Source: an uncultured Ruminococcus sp. (GTDB lineage: Bacteria; Bacillota; Clostridia; Lachnospirales; Lachnospiraceae). Taken from it: a stretch of DNA of 55,656 nt. Below, one piece after another: positions 16,468 through 24,696 of this stretch. Position numbers and translations under genes: made by a program. The number at the start of each line of letters is the position of its first letter. The stretch's first letter is position 1. A model generated the notes under the pieces. That model did not search any database, had not been told where the DNA came from, and saw only the letters and a program-made list of their open reading frames with translations. The stretch spans positions 1 to 55,656 of the forward strand of contig UQKK01000023.1 in assembly GCA_900541505.1 (NCBI GenBank), read 5' to 3'.

Positions 16468-17853
16468 ATGAAGAAACTCATTAAAAACGGCATGATTGCC
16501 ACGGATTCCCAGGTATTTCAGGGCGACATCCTCATCGAGGGCGAAACCATACAGGCAATCGGCACAAATCTTCCGGAGGAGGATGCGGAAGTCATTGATG
16601 CCTCCGGGAAATACGTCCTTCCGGGCGCGGTGGACGTCCATACGCACATGGACCTGCAGGCGGGAAAGTACCGCGCTGTGGACGATTTCTATAACGGCAC
16701 TGTGGCGGCTGCCTGCGGGGGCACTACCACGATTGTCGACCACATGGCATTCGGTCCGAAGGGATGCAGTCTCTGGCATCAGGTGGAGGAATACCATCGG
16801 CTGGCAGATGGCAAATCCGTCATTGATTACGGGTTCCACGGCGTCATCCAGCACGTCAATCCCGATGTGCTCAGAGAGATGAAGGAAATCGCTGACAACG
16901 AGGGAATCACCAGTTTCAAGATTTATATGACCTATGATTTCATGCTCAAAGACGATGAAATCTATCAGGTATTAAAGCAGGCAAAGGAGGACGGGCTCGT
17001 CATCGCCGTACACTGCGAGAACGACGGCGTTATCAACTATCTCCGCAGCCATTACAAAGAACAGGGATGCACACAGCCCAAGTATCATCCTCTAAGCCGC
17101 CCGGCGCGCTGTGAGGCGGAAGCCATAGACCGTATGCTGCATTTAGCAGCCATGGCGGGGGACGCGCCTTTGTATATTGTACATCTTTCCAGCAAAGAAG
17201 GTCTCATGGAAGTGCTGAAGGCGAAGAAAGCGGGACAGGAGCATTTTGCCGTGGAGACCTGCACCCAGTATCTGACTATGACCGATGCGCTCTATGAGGA
17301 TGACAGTGAAGGACTCAAGGCAATCATGTCCCCGCCCCTTCGGAAAGCAGAGGACAATGAGGCACTGTGGCAGGCACTTGCCGACGATATGCTGGATGTC
17401 GTTGCCACCGACCACTGCCCCTTCCTGTTCGCAAAGGAGAAACAGGCGGGCGCAAAAGATTTCACAGCCTGCCCCAACGGAGCGCCCGGCGTGGAGGAGC
17501 GCCTGCGGGTGATGTTCTCCGAGGGAGTGGCAAAGGGAAAAATCACTCTGCCGCAGTTGGTAAAATATCTGTGCACCAACCCCAGCCGTATGTACGGACT
17601 CTACCCACGAAAAGGGACTATCCTTCCCGGCTCCGATGCGGACCTTGTCATTCTGGACCCGGAAAAGGAACGAATCCTCACCAGCGAAGACATGCACGGG
17701 GCTTCCGATTATACCTGTTATGAAGGCTGGAAGGTAAAAGGAGAGATAGAACTAGTCATGCAGAGAGGAAACATCCTTGTGAAAGATAATCATTTCCTTG
17801 GAAAAAAAGGAGACGGACAATATCTCAAACGTGGAGCGAGCGCCCTGATATAG
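16468..17853 (+). CDS. Dihydropyrimidinase / D-hydantoinase
   Basis: 461-residue cyclic amidohydrolase that opens dihydropyrimidine or hydantoin rings. Metal ligands are recognisable: His58 and His60 in VDVHTHMD, the carbamylated Lys in TSFKIYMTYDF, His in IAVHCEND and VHLSS, and Asp in VATDHCPF. TIM barrel with small beta domains at each end. GGAGGAGG lies 7 nt upstream of the ATG. It is monocistronic on the plus strand, with no transporter or carbamoylase neighbour, so pyrimidine degradation cannot be shown from context; phenylhydantoinase or another ring amidase is possible. Confidence 0.92.
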   Translation: MKKLIKNGMIATDSQVFQGDILIEGETIQAIGTNLPEEDAEVIDASGKYVLPGAVDVHTHMDLQAGKYRAVDDFYNGTVAAACGGTTTIVDHMAFGPKGCSLWHQVEEYHRLADGKSVIDYGFHGVIQHVNPDVLREMKEIADNEGITSFKIYMTYDFMLKDDEIYQVLKQAKEDGLVIAVHCENDGVINYLRSHYKEQGCTQPKYHPLSRPARCEAEAIDRMLHLAAMAGDAPLYIVHLSSKEGLMEVLKAKKAGQEHFAVETCTQYLTMTDALYEDDSEGLKAIMSPPLRKAEDNEALWQALADDMLDVVATDHCPFLFAKEKQAGAKDFTACPNGAPGVEERLRVMFSEGVAKGKITLPQLVKYLCTNPSRMYGLYPRKGTILPGSDADLVILDPEKERILTSEDMHGASDYTCYEGWKVKGEIELVMQRGNILVKDNHFLGKKGDGQYLKRGASALI

Positions 17854-17865
17854 GCGCTCGTTTTT
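17837..17865 (+). terminator. Terminator overlapping the end of the dihydropyrimidinase gene
   Basis: CGAGCGCC (17837-17844) pairs with GGCGCTCG (17853-17860), followed by TTTTTCTCT. The stem begins inside the last codons and includes the stop codon. The stretch 17866-18109 beyond it shows no gene. Confidence 0.88.
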
Positions 17866-18109
17866 CTCTGTACTATCCCAAAAATGATATCAAAAATAGA
17901 ATTCCTCTGTGACTTAAAATGAATAATGCGCCGGAATCGGCTGTGATTCAGTAACAAATATGATAAGTATGACTGAGAGAAAGCTGTACAAGGCAGCCTC
18001 ACTCCCAGCAGAATATCAGACTATAACCTCTGTTTACAAAAGCATATGCGGTCGATAAAGAGAAGTACCTTCTTTTCATAAATAGCAGAAAACCCTCAGG
18101 CTTCACCTT

Positions 18110-18980
18110 TCAAAGCGTAGATATCTTCTCCTGGAACTCCTCCATGGTCTCGGCTTTTGCCGCTATTTTGACCCACGAATTTAACGTATCAAAATCCTGC
18201 ATGCTGTCGATTTTCTCCCGCAGTTCCTCAGGGATTGTATCGAACTTTACTTCCAGCAAAGATAACAGCCCCTCTGCTATACCATTATTTTTGCCTTCCT
18301 TCCGACCTTCCCGGCGCTCGTCTTTGAGCATCTGTTCCAGTATCATATAACGCTCCTCCATTTCCCGCTCGCTCTTAATCTGCCGGATAGTATCCTGAAG
18401 CCGTTGAATGTAATCGTCCCCAAAGTCCTCTGTGCTCTCCTTGAGATTCGCTTTTACAAACTTCAGAAATTTCAAAAGCGGCTCTGAGATGTCCTCCTTA
18501 TTTTCCCCGCAGGTGCTCAAAAAAACCGTATGCCTCCCTTCTTCAGAGGAGATGGTGCTATCCTCCCTGCACACAGAATCAAAGGTGTAGCAATACTTCT
18601 TTTTGTGGAAAGGGTCAAAGTTGCAGATAAAAAATAACATAGGTATCTGGCAGCTCTTCATAATCCATCCCACTAAGCAGCAGTTCCATATCAATCTGGC
18701 TATGGTAGTACCTGCTGCGCTTTCCGAGTGCCGAATGTTTCAACATCTGCATCTCCACGTTGTAATGGGTGTTGTGGTCATCTTGAGCGTAGACATCTAA
18801 ACGAATCCCCTTATATTCCGGGTGATAGACTATGCTTTTTTCTTTGCTGACCGTCACCCTTGAAATAGGGAATCCGAGTGCCCTTTCCAGAAATAACCGG
18901 CAGTTTTCCGGGTCAGTCATGACTGCCCCGAACATAAAATTGTCTTTGATTGTAAGGTCCTGTAATTTTTTCTGTCTCAT
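18110..18980 (-). pseudogene. Rpn/PD-(D/E)XK nuclease family protein, frameshifted
   Basis: Start ATG 18980 with GGAGG 6 nt upstream. The first part (MRQKKLQDLTIKDNFMFGAVM, then RLDVYAQDD and YNVEMQ, the Asp...Glu-x-Gln nuclease core) is the Rpn / 'PD-(D/E)XK nuclease family transposase' type, common in Lachnospiraceae. At a run of six A (18629-18634; T on the coding strand) the frame shifts: removing one base joins PDTYVIF to ICNFDPFHKKKYCYTFDS and restores one protein of about 290 residues ending at 18110. The C-terminal part has the usual charged helices (DERREGRKEGKNNG). Either a decayed gene, a slippage-switched gene or a base-call error. These proteins promote RecA-independent recombination in E. 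coli. Confidence 0.75.
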
Positions 18981-19086
18981 TGTAATCCTCCGTCTGCACA
19001 GAGGAATTCTATACGGAAAGTATAGCATGAAGCTAACGGGATTGCCAGACAGAAATTAGTTGAAATATGAACGCATAAAAACAAAA

Positions 19087-19146
19087 TTGTATAAACCCAG
19101 AAATTATGGTATACTTTTTGCATATCAGGTTAGTTTATTCTAACCT
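19087..19146 (+). promoter_or_regulatory. Promoter and dyad operator of the methyltransferase gene
   Basis: TTGTAT (19087-19092), 17 nt, TATACT (19110-19115). Twelve bases later lies the inverted repeat AGGTTAG-TTTATT-CTAACCT (19127-19146). The half-site AGGTTAG equals the half-site of the DtxR/IdeR box, but the spacing is wider than in that box, so assignment is open. Confidence 0.6.
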
Positions 19147-19189
19147 TCGTACCAATAAATAAATTTTCAAAAGATAGAAAGGGGAAAAT

Positions 19190-19810
19190 ATGGGCGGATT
19201 TTTTGCAAATACCAGAAAACCGGAAGGTCTGGGTGGAAAATTAATGGTATCCATGATGAACAGCGGACACAGTGCGGTAGGCAAGTGGGGTATCTCCCAT
19301 CTTCATATCGCAAAAAACGCTAAAATCTTAGATATCGGCTGCGGCGGTGGGGGCAACATCCGCACTATGCTGAAATGCTTCCCCGGCAGCTCTGTCACCG
19401 GAATCGACTATTCTCCCGTCAGTGTACAGAAATCCCGGAAACTCAATCACAGAGAAATCCAATCCCGCCGCTGCCGGATACTGCTGGGAGATGCAGCCGC
19501 CCTCCCCTTTGCCGTTCATTCCTTTGACCTGGTCACTGCTTTCGAGACTGTCTATTTCTGGCAGGATATCACGCATGCCTTCCAGGAAGTCCTGCGCATC
19601 TTAAAACCCGGCGGGCAGTTTCTCATCTGTAATGAATCCGACGGGCTAGTCCCCGCCCAGAAAAAATGGTGTAACATCATCGGCGGCATGAAAATCTACC
19701 GGCAAGAAGAACTGGCAAGCTTGCTGGCTTCTGCGGGATTTGTTAATGTCCACGCCTATGAGAATCCTCAGAAGCACTGGCTATGTGTTACTGCTAATGC
19801 TCCGGAATGA
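19190..19810 (+). CDS. Class I SAM-dependent methyltransferase
   Basis: 206 residues. The Rossmann-type SAM site is clear: ILDIGCGGGGN (about 47-57), the acidic VTGIDYSP after strand 2, GDAAALPF and FDLVTAFETVYFW, then the usual LRILKPGGQFLICNE. It belongs to the UbiE/COQ5-like group of small-molecule methyltransferases; the substrate cannot be deduced. The N-terminus MGGFFANTRKPEGLGGKLMVSMMNSGH is typical for a clostridial subgroup. AAAGGGG precedes the ATG. Single gene with its own promoter and a dyad operator, so it is regulated separately from its neighbours. Confidence 0.88.
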   Translation: MGGFFANTRKPEGLGGKLMVSMMNSGHSAVGKWGISHLHIAKNAKILDIGCGGGGNIRTMLKCFPGSSVTGIDYSPVSVQKSRKLNHREIQSRRCRILLGDAAALPFAVHSFDLVTAFETVYFWQDITHAFQEVLRILKPGGQFLICNESDGLVPAQKKWCNIIGGMKIYRQEELASLLASAGFVNVHAYENPQKHWLCVTANAPE

Positions 19811-19972
19811 CCGACCAGCACGCCCTATTCATCCGCTTTACTGAGCACGAAAATCTAAGATACTATCCGGCAGATTAGGAGTGAAGGGGAAAACAGAGGG
19901 GTCTGAGACCATGAGGGAATTTCAAGAGAAGAGCTCTACGCTTTGAATGGTGAAATCCGCGTTTTTTGAGAC

Positions 19973-20007
19973 CAAAAAATCACCCGGAAAACAAAAGTCT
20001 TCCGGGC
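19973..20007 (-). terminator. Terminator after tRNA-Cys
   Basis: Minus-strand stem CCCGGAA/TTCCGGG (20006-20000 with 19989-19983) followed by TGATTTTTTGG. It lies 9 nt past the tRNA 3' end. Between the methyltransferase stop and here (19811-19972) I see nothing else. Confidence 0.85.
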
Positions 20008-20015
20008 TTGATAAG

Positions 20016-20087
20016 AGGCGCAGACCGGATTTGAACCGGTGAATCAGGGTGTTGCAGACCCACGCCTTACCACTTGGCTACTGCGCC
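20016..20087 (-). tRNA. tRNA-Cys (GCA)
   Basis: 72-nt cloverleaf: acceptor GGCGCAG/CTGCGCC, D arm GCC-AAGTGGTAA-GGC, anticodon loop CTGCAAC (anticodon GCA), T arm ACCGG-TTCAAAT-CCGGT, discriminator U as in Cys tRNAs. CCA is not encoded. The first anticodon-stem pair is a T-T mismatch. Confidence 0.95.
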
Positions 20088-20230
20088 TTGATATGAGCAC
20101 TTAGCGTCCGTCCTGTGGGCGCTTACGTGCGATTCATGTCGTCGCCGTTAGTGAGGTTCTCACGAACTTACCAGACGACTTGATATGAGCATACTCAACT
20201 ACTCACTACTGCATATCTTATTCATGCAGC
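20088..20230 (-). ncRNA. Structured leader RNA upstream of tRNA-Cys
   Basis: The tRNA promoter implies about 140 nt of RNA ahead of the tRNA. It contains a stem-loop closed by GTCGTC/GACGAC with an inner GTGAG/CTCAC (20179-20138) and a second stem from GCAC..AAGCG with CGCTAAGTGC. A 13-bp direct repeat (CTTGATATGAGCA on the plus strand, 20087-20099 and 20179-20191) flanks this unit, as if a 92-bp tRNA-plus-spacer unit had been duplicated and its tRNA had decayed or been replaced. No intact second tRNA can be folded. Confidence 0.35.
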
Positions 20231-20236
20231 TTTTAA

Positions 20237-20265
20237 ATTATACCGCATAATTTATGTTTCGTCAA
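20237..20265 (-). promoter_or_regulatory. Promoter of the tRNA-Cys transcript
   Basis: Minus-strand TTGACG (20265-20260), 17-nt spacer, TATAAT (20242-20237), in a very AT-rich stretch. It is 150 bp ahead of the tRNA 5' end. Confidence 0.75.
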
Positions 20266-20394
20266 ATAAATTTATAAAATTTCCGGCAGATTTCCAACGA
20301 TTTTTTGTGAAGTTTTCCATTTTTCCGCTGTAGATTCCCTACGAAATCATTTCGCGCCTTTTTCATATATCTTTTTAATCTCCTACAGTGCTCT

Positions 20395-20616
20395 CTACAT
20401 TTCTTTACTGTCCACGCTGCCGTCCCCCTCGGATATTCGCTCCCATATATACTGATATATTTCCCGCGCTTTTTGGCTGCTCAGTATTTCCTTCTCAAGC
20501 TGAACGGCAATCGCCCTGACAATCATCTCCCTGCTTTTCGCCTCTCTTTTCCACACGATTTCCTTTTGCTGCAGGATAACCGTCCCCAACCATACGTATA
20601 CAGGTTCCTCTTTCAT
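20395..20616 (-). CDS. Hypothetical small protein, 73 residues
   Basis: Not recognised. Starts MKEEPVYVWLGTVILQQKE at 20616, with AAGGA 8 nt upstream; an earlier in-frame ATG at 20646 has no good site. The sequence is helical and charged (REAKSREMIVRAIAVQLEKEIL, AREIYQYIWERISEG) with no signal peptide. No promoter of its own is obvious and the next gene upstream, the PepSY lipoprotein, ends 300 bp away. Could be a genuine small regulator-like protein; support is only the ribosome binding site and reasonable codon use. Confidence 0.4.
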   Translation of the reverse strand: MKEEPVYVWLGTVILQQKEIVWKREAKSREMIVRAIAVQLEKEILSSQKAREIYQYIWERISEGDGSVDSKEM

Positions 20617-20744
20617 CTTCTCATTCCTTTCACTATCATATCTCATACCGTTACGCTCATCTTCCCTTATTGCCCCTTTTATACTATAAGTAGCTCTTCG
20701 CTCCCATATAGTTTGAGTTTTATTAAATTTTTTCCTAAGATTTT

Positions 20745-20775
20745 ATTGTATAGGGAACGCAGTTTCCTATACAAT
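20745..20775. repeat. 31-bp inverted repeat
   Basis: ATTGTATAGGGAA and TTTCCTATACAAT, 13-base arms with one mismatch and a 5-base loop (CGCAG). It has no T-tract on either side, so it is not a standard terminator. It lies in the 303-bp gap between the PepSY lipoprotein gene and the small hypothetical. Confidence 0.7.
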
Positions 20776-20780
20776 AATAA

Positions 20781-20825
20781 ACAGAGGGTATGGACTCCTC
20801 TTAATGGAAAACCTAAACCCTCTGT
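20781..20825 (-). terminator. Hairpin after the PepSY lipoprotein gene
   Basis: ACAGAGGGT (20781-20789) pairs with ACCCTCTGT (20817-20825). Read on the minus strand its first 16 bases (ACAGAGGGTTTAGGTT) nearly equal those of the terminator at 23663-23710 (ACAGAGGGTTAAGGTT). There is no long T run, so termination efficiency is doubtful. Confidence 0.4.
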
Positions 20826-20919
20826 AAATTATCTGAGTGACTTATATCAGAAACTCTCCTGCTGCTTCCTATCGCTCATTATGCTGTATAAAACCTATCG
20901 TAAATTTATTCTCTTTCTG

Positions 20920-21585
20920 CTATCTTCTTTCCTCACTCCACTCTAAAATCGTCCCGGTGTTGGCATCAATCTCGAACTCGTACTCCCGCTGCTCGTGGAT
21001 AATGTCGCCCTCATATTTATATTGTCCGTCATCGTAGTCCAATTCAATCCTCACATCCGCCGCCGTTGCCCCGGCTACTCTGTCCAGCGCAATCTGTACC
21101 GCCTCATCCTGGCTGATTGCTACATTTGCGGAGCCATTTCCTGAATGTCCGCTGCCGTTATGGGAGCTGCTCTGGGTATTGTCCTGTGTATTATTGCTGT
21201 TTGTTTCATTTCCGGTACTGCTCTGCGTATCTCCCTGTGCATCGTTCCCCTGATTACTGCTGTTCCGGGTATCATCCTGTGCCACTGCAGAATTTTTAAT
21301 TTGCTCTGTATCCGCGCTGAGAATCTCTCCGTCCGCTGCCGCAATCTCATATTCATATTCCGTTCCGTCCGCATCAAACTGTACCTCGTAAATGGTCATC
21401 CCGTCATCTCTGTCCTTGGAAACCCGGAGTCTTGTTGTATCTTCCTCTTTCACTCCCGCGTCATCTAATGCCACCTCAAGCGCCGCATCTCTGCCTATGT
21501 CCTTATTCCCTAATCTTCCACACCCTGTAAATGCTCCTGCTGCCAGCACTGCTGCCGCTGTAATTGCGATATATTTTTTCATCAT
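20920..21585 (-). CDS. PepSY-domain lipoprotein
   Basis: 221 residues. Start MMKKYIAITAAA at 21585 because GGAG lies 9 nt upstream; the ATG three codons earlier abuts it. Signal peptide with lipobox AGAFTGC (lipid-anchored Cys at about 22). Two PepSY domains: DAALEVALDDAGVKEEDTTR...YEVQFDADGTEYEYEI and ISQDEAVQIALDRVAG...YEGDIIHEQREYEFEIDANTG, joined by a Ser/Asn/Gln/Thr-rich linker (about 105-150). PepSY domains are thought to inhibit or modulate proteases or sensors at the cell surface. It stands alone between a small hypothetical gene and the sigma-factor fusion. Confidence 0.9.
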   Translation of the reverse strand: MMKKYIAITAAAVLAAGAFTGCGRLGNKDIGRDAALEVALDDAGVKEEDTTRLRVSKDRDDGMTIYEVQFDADGTEYEYEIAAADGEILSADTEQIKNSAVAQDDTRNSSNQGNDAQGDTQSSTGNETNSNNTQDNTQSSSHNGSGHSGNGSANVAISQDEAVQIALDRVAGATAADVRIELDYDDGQYKYEGDIIHEQREYEFEIDANTGTILEWSEERR

Positions 21586-21729
21586 TTTATCCATCTCCTT
21601 TTCTTTTTCTTGCTTTTTGTTTATCTTGATGTCAGTATAACCAGGAAAAATTAAAGAAAGATTAAAATAAAAAATATTTATTGACTTTTTGTCTTTTGAT
21701 TACAGCAATTCTGAATTTGAAAAATAGGA

Positions 21730-21820
21730 AATAACCGTTCACATCTCTGGCAAAATTGAACGGCTATTCCTGTAACTTATTAAATTGAAACGCCGGAACG
21801 GGTAGTGTGCACCTACCCGT
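21730..21820 (-). terminator. Two hairpins after the sigma-factor fusion gene
   Basis: Read on the minus strand: ACGGGTAG/CTACCCGT (21820-21798) directly after the stop codon, then AATAGCCGTTCA/TGAACGGTTATT (21768-21730) followed by TCCTATTTTTC. The second looks like the terminator. The region 21595-21729 shows no gene. Confidence 0.65.
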
Positions 21821-21832
21821 CATATGATTTCC

Positions 21833-23551
21833 TCAATAATTATACAGCGGGCTGTAGTCTGTTGCCTCATAACCGCCATTTATCTCTCCCACCGATTCAA
21901 AATAACTCTCATCATCAAAATTTTCAATTACCTCGCCTGTGACAAACGTTTTATTTTCCAGATATACTACATTGCCCGTGCCTGTCATTCCCAGTCTGGC
22001 AGAAACGATAACTCCGGGAGAATCTATCACCGGATAACAGCCTCCTCTCGGCGAGTAAACACTGCCCGCATAATATGCAGATTGTGTCTGTATATCATAG
22101 GAGTAAAAATAAAATGCCTTATGGTCCCCGGAATATCCCTTGTGAATGATAAGCTCTGGTATCCCATTATTATCCATATCGTACAGATAATAGCCCCAAA
22201 ACGTAAATCCATCTTCGACACCCATACCGCCTGTACTCTCTGTCTGCAGAATACTGATATATGCATCCTGGAAATTAACGACCGTCTCCTCCGGCGTGTT
22301 CTCCTGTGTCTCTGTCCCGGTATCCTCTACTGGTTCCGGGGCAGTCTCTTCGCCAGTTTCCTCGACTGTCTCTTCCTCTTTTTCTTTCTCCTTTGCAGCG
22401 GCTTGTTCCTCCGCCTTTTTTGCCGACTCTTCTTCCAGCCTTTTATTCTCCGCTTCCAGTGCTTCTATCTTCTTTGCCGTCTGCACCGAACTATACCAGA
22501 AGTATCCGCCAACTCCTGCTGCCGCTGCGCCCAGGATACAGAGGGCAACGATTGCAGCCTTCACGCCACCTGACATAGCAGCTCTTCCGGCAGCTTCTCC
22601 AGCAGCCTTACCGGCGGTCTTACCTGCAGCTTTGGCTGCTGACCTTCCTGTATACTCCGGGACCTTCGCCGCTGTCTGTCCCGATTCCGCTGAAAATTTT
22701 TCCGAATGTTTCGCAGCTCTTTCCACTGTTCCTCGTGTATGTTCCGAATCCTGCGCAAAGTTTCGCAGCTCTTTTAACACGCTTTTTATTGGTTGAATCC
22801 CTAAACGCGTACACGTGTCCGCATACACGCACTGCGATGCCTGTACTGTGAGTGATTTATCCGAACTCAGCACACCAATCGCCGCAAGCACTGCCGGAAG
22901 GCAGATAGAGTACAGTTTGTATCCCTGCTTTTTCTCCACTTCCGTGAGAGAAGCTCTCAAGTGTTTGCGCGCCAGATAGAGCCTGCTTTTTACCGTTCCC
23001 TCACTGACATCCAGGATATCCGCGATTTCTTCTATCCTGCGTTCCTCATAATAATACGCCAGTACTACAGCCCTCTGTTCTTCGGATAGTTTGCTGATAC
23101 ACTCTCTTATCGCGTCTATTTCCCCTTCCTTTTCCAAACGGTCCTCCACCGCCAGTTCCCTGTCCGGGATTTCCTCAAATATATCTGCTTCCGACTCCGA
23201 CATAAGAACATTTCTTTTATTTTTGCGGAACAGTTTCGAGCTCTGACGCAGCGTGATAGCGCCCAGCCATGCATAGATACTGTTGATATTCTTCAGACTC
23301 CCGATATTTTTATACGCCGCCAGATATACCTCCTGCATGAGGTCCAGCGCTTCCTGCTCCTCACCGGTGAGAAATTTCGCCTTACTGTATACGTACCGGT
23401 ATGTCCGGGAATATAACGTGCCAAACCCGCTTTCCTCCCCGTTTCTCATCTGCTCTACAGCTGTCTTTAATTTTTTGTCTATTGTGGCTGTCCTATCTCT
23501 TTCCATATGCTTTGTCCTTCTCATTTTTTCACCTGCGTTTTTTTCTATCAT
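21833..23551 (-). CDS. ECF-type sigma-70 factor fused to a membrane-anchored extracytoplasmic domain
   Basis: 572 residues. Sigma region 2 at about 40-100 (LYSRTYRYVYSKAKFLTG, QEALDLMQEVYLAAYKNI) and region 4 at about 150-205 (LSEEQRAVVLAYYYEERRIEEIADIL, DVSEGTVKSRLYLARK) are complete. An Ala/Lys-rich linker with repeated AAGKTAGKAAGEAAGRAA leads to one membrane helix (about 330-352), then a Glu/Lys coiled coil, a Glu/Thr/Pro-rich spacer and a C-terminal globular domain with YDMDNNGIPELIIHKG, a calcium-loop-like DxDxNGxxEL motif. Usually the sigma factor and its membrane anti-sigma factor are separate genes; here one chain holds both ends. Start at 23551 with GAGGTG upstream. The C-terminal domain may sense the surface and tether or release the sigma part. 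Confidence 0.88.
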   Translation of the reverse strand: MIEKNAGEKMRRTKHMERDRTATIDKKLKTAVEQMRNGEESGFGTLYSRTYRYVYSKAKFLTGEEQEALDLMQEVYLAAYKNIGSLKNINSIYAWLGAITLRQSSKLFRKNKRNVLMSESEADIFEEIPDRELAVEDRLEKEGEIDAIRECISKLSEEQRAVVLAYYYEERRIEEIADILDVSEGTVKSRLYLARKHLRASLTEVEKKQGYKLYSICLPAVLAAIGVLSSDKSLTVQASQCVYADTCTRLGIQPIKSVLKELRNFAQDSEHTRGTVERAAKHSEKFSAESGQTAAKVPEYTGRSAAKAAGKTAGKAAGEAAGRAAMSGGVKAAIVALCILGAAAAGVGGYFWYSSVQTAKKIEALEAENKRLEEESAKKAEEQAAAKEKEKEEETVEETGEETAPEPVEDTGTETQENTPEETVVNFQDAYISILQTESTGGMGVEDGFTFWGYYLYDMDNNGIPELIIHKGYSGDHKAFYFYSYDIQTQSAYYAGSVYSPRGGCYPVIDSPGVIVSARLGMTGTGNVVYLENKTFVTGEVIENFDDESYFESVGEINGGYEATDYSPLYNY

Positions 23552-23662
23552 ACCATTTTACACCTCTCAATACTACTTCCCTCTTATTATTCTTGTTATA
23601 TTAAGTAGTACCCGTTCCTCTTCATATGGTTTAACTTTTGCAGAAAATTCGGAAAGATTTCC

Positions 23663-23701
23663 GAAAAAAAAGAGTCAAGGTTCTTCATGTTGAGGAACCT
23701 T
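23663..23701 (-). terminator. Terminator after the sugar kinase gene
   Basis: Minus-strand AAGGTTC...GAACCTT (23701-23695 with 23683-23677), then GACTC and eight T. A separate perfect palindrome TTCGGAAA-GA-TTTCCGAA (23648-23665) follows at once. Confidence 0.85.
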
Positions 23702-23745
23702 AACCCTCTGTATACTGTCAAATGAGCAAGATAATGCATGTTCTT

Positions 23746-24696
23746 CTATCTCTGGGATGCTAATCCACTTGTTATTTTTTGTATAAATGACTCTTCCTTC
23801 CTGTATTCCAGCGCTGCAAGAAGCGCCGCGCCCTGCACCGGAGAGTAAATAGGGGTACACAAATGGATACCGCTTGCCGTCAGTTGCTCCCGCAATGGAT
23901 TTAATATCATTTCTTTGGCATGAAAGAGCCCTCCTGAATAAGAAACAGATATTTCTCCATGAAACTTTAGCTTCCGATAGACTGCTTTGATAATAGCAGC
24001 CAGTTCTTTCGCCGCATAAGAATACAGCTTTCTGGCTTCCTCATCTCCCTCCACTGCCGCTTTATACAGCTGTTCCTGCAGCCCTGCGATTCTGGTCCGG
24101 TTATTTTTATAGCTTTTTTCAAAAATGTCTATAATATCAAAATCATCCTGCAGCTGAAAATATGCCCGAAAAATCTCCAGCAATTTCCCCGGCTCCGCCC
24201 TTCCGTCGCTTTCCTTGGTAAAAAGTTCCATTGCCTTCACTCCCAGCCAGTAGCAGGAGCCCTCATCCGAAAACTGTTCTCCCCATCCGCCTGCCCGGGC
24301 CTCATCCCCGTTGTGATTTCTGCCATATGCGATAGAACCGGTTCCCGCCACCAGATTAATGCCTTCCTGCAACCCAAGAGAACCCGCCCAGCCTGCCGCA
24401 CTGTCATTTACTACTTTAATAGGATAGGGACTTACTTCATGCAGACGTTTGGAAAACAAGACATCATTTTCTGTAGACTCTCCCCAGTTAGGGAAAGCAA
24501 GGCATATATATGTTTTTCCTCCTATTCCCTCTAAAATTTCTTTAATATTTTTTTTAAGTACAAGAACTGTATTATTCATTCCTATATGTTTATAGGAAAT
24601 CGTTCCGATTCTCTTTCGGTTTACAGCACTTCCTTCTTCATTCAAAACAAGAAAATCTGTTTTTGTCCCGCCTCCATCAATTCCTAAAAAATACAC
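23746..24696 (-). CDS. BadF/BadG-type sugar kinase (N-acetylglucosamine kinase-like)
   Basis: 316-residue ASKHA-fold kinase. The start is a GTG at 24696 (VYFLGIDGGGTKTDF), which shares its first G with the stop codon of the epimerase gene (TAGTG) and has GGAGG 7 nt upstream. The phosphate-binding DGGGTKT loop, VVNDSAAGWAGS, VAGTGSIAYGRN and GGWGEQFSDEGS are the family marks of eukaryotic-type GlcNAc kinases and related enzymes. Coupling to an AGE epimerase and an ABC importer suggests it phosphorylates an imported amino sugar or related monosaccharide in the cytoplasm. Confidence 0.87.
   Translation of the reverse strand: MYFLGIDGGGTKTDFLVLNEEGSAVNRKRIGTISYKHIGMNNTVLVLKKNIKEILEGIGGKTYICLAFPNWGESTENDVLFSKRLHEVSPYPIKVVNDSAAGWAGSLGLQEGINLVAGTGSIAYGRNHNGDEARAGGWGEQFSDEGSCYWLGVKAMELFTKESDGRAEPGKLLEIFRAYFQLQDDFDIIDIFEKSYKNNRTRIAGLQEQLYKAAVEGDEEARKLYSYAAKELAAIIKAVYRKLKFHGEISVSYSGGLFHAKEMILNPLREQLTASGIHLCTPIYSPVQGAALLAALEYRKEESFIQKITSGLASQR

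Noticed and set aside
19811..20394. Mobile element integrated at tRNA-Cys
   Set aside because: No integrase, no attachment-site duplication of the tRNA 3' end, and ordinary genes on both sides; the only repeat is the 13-bp spacer repeat.
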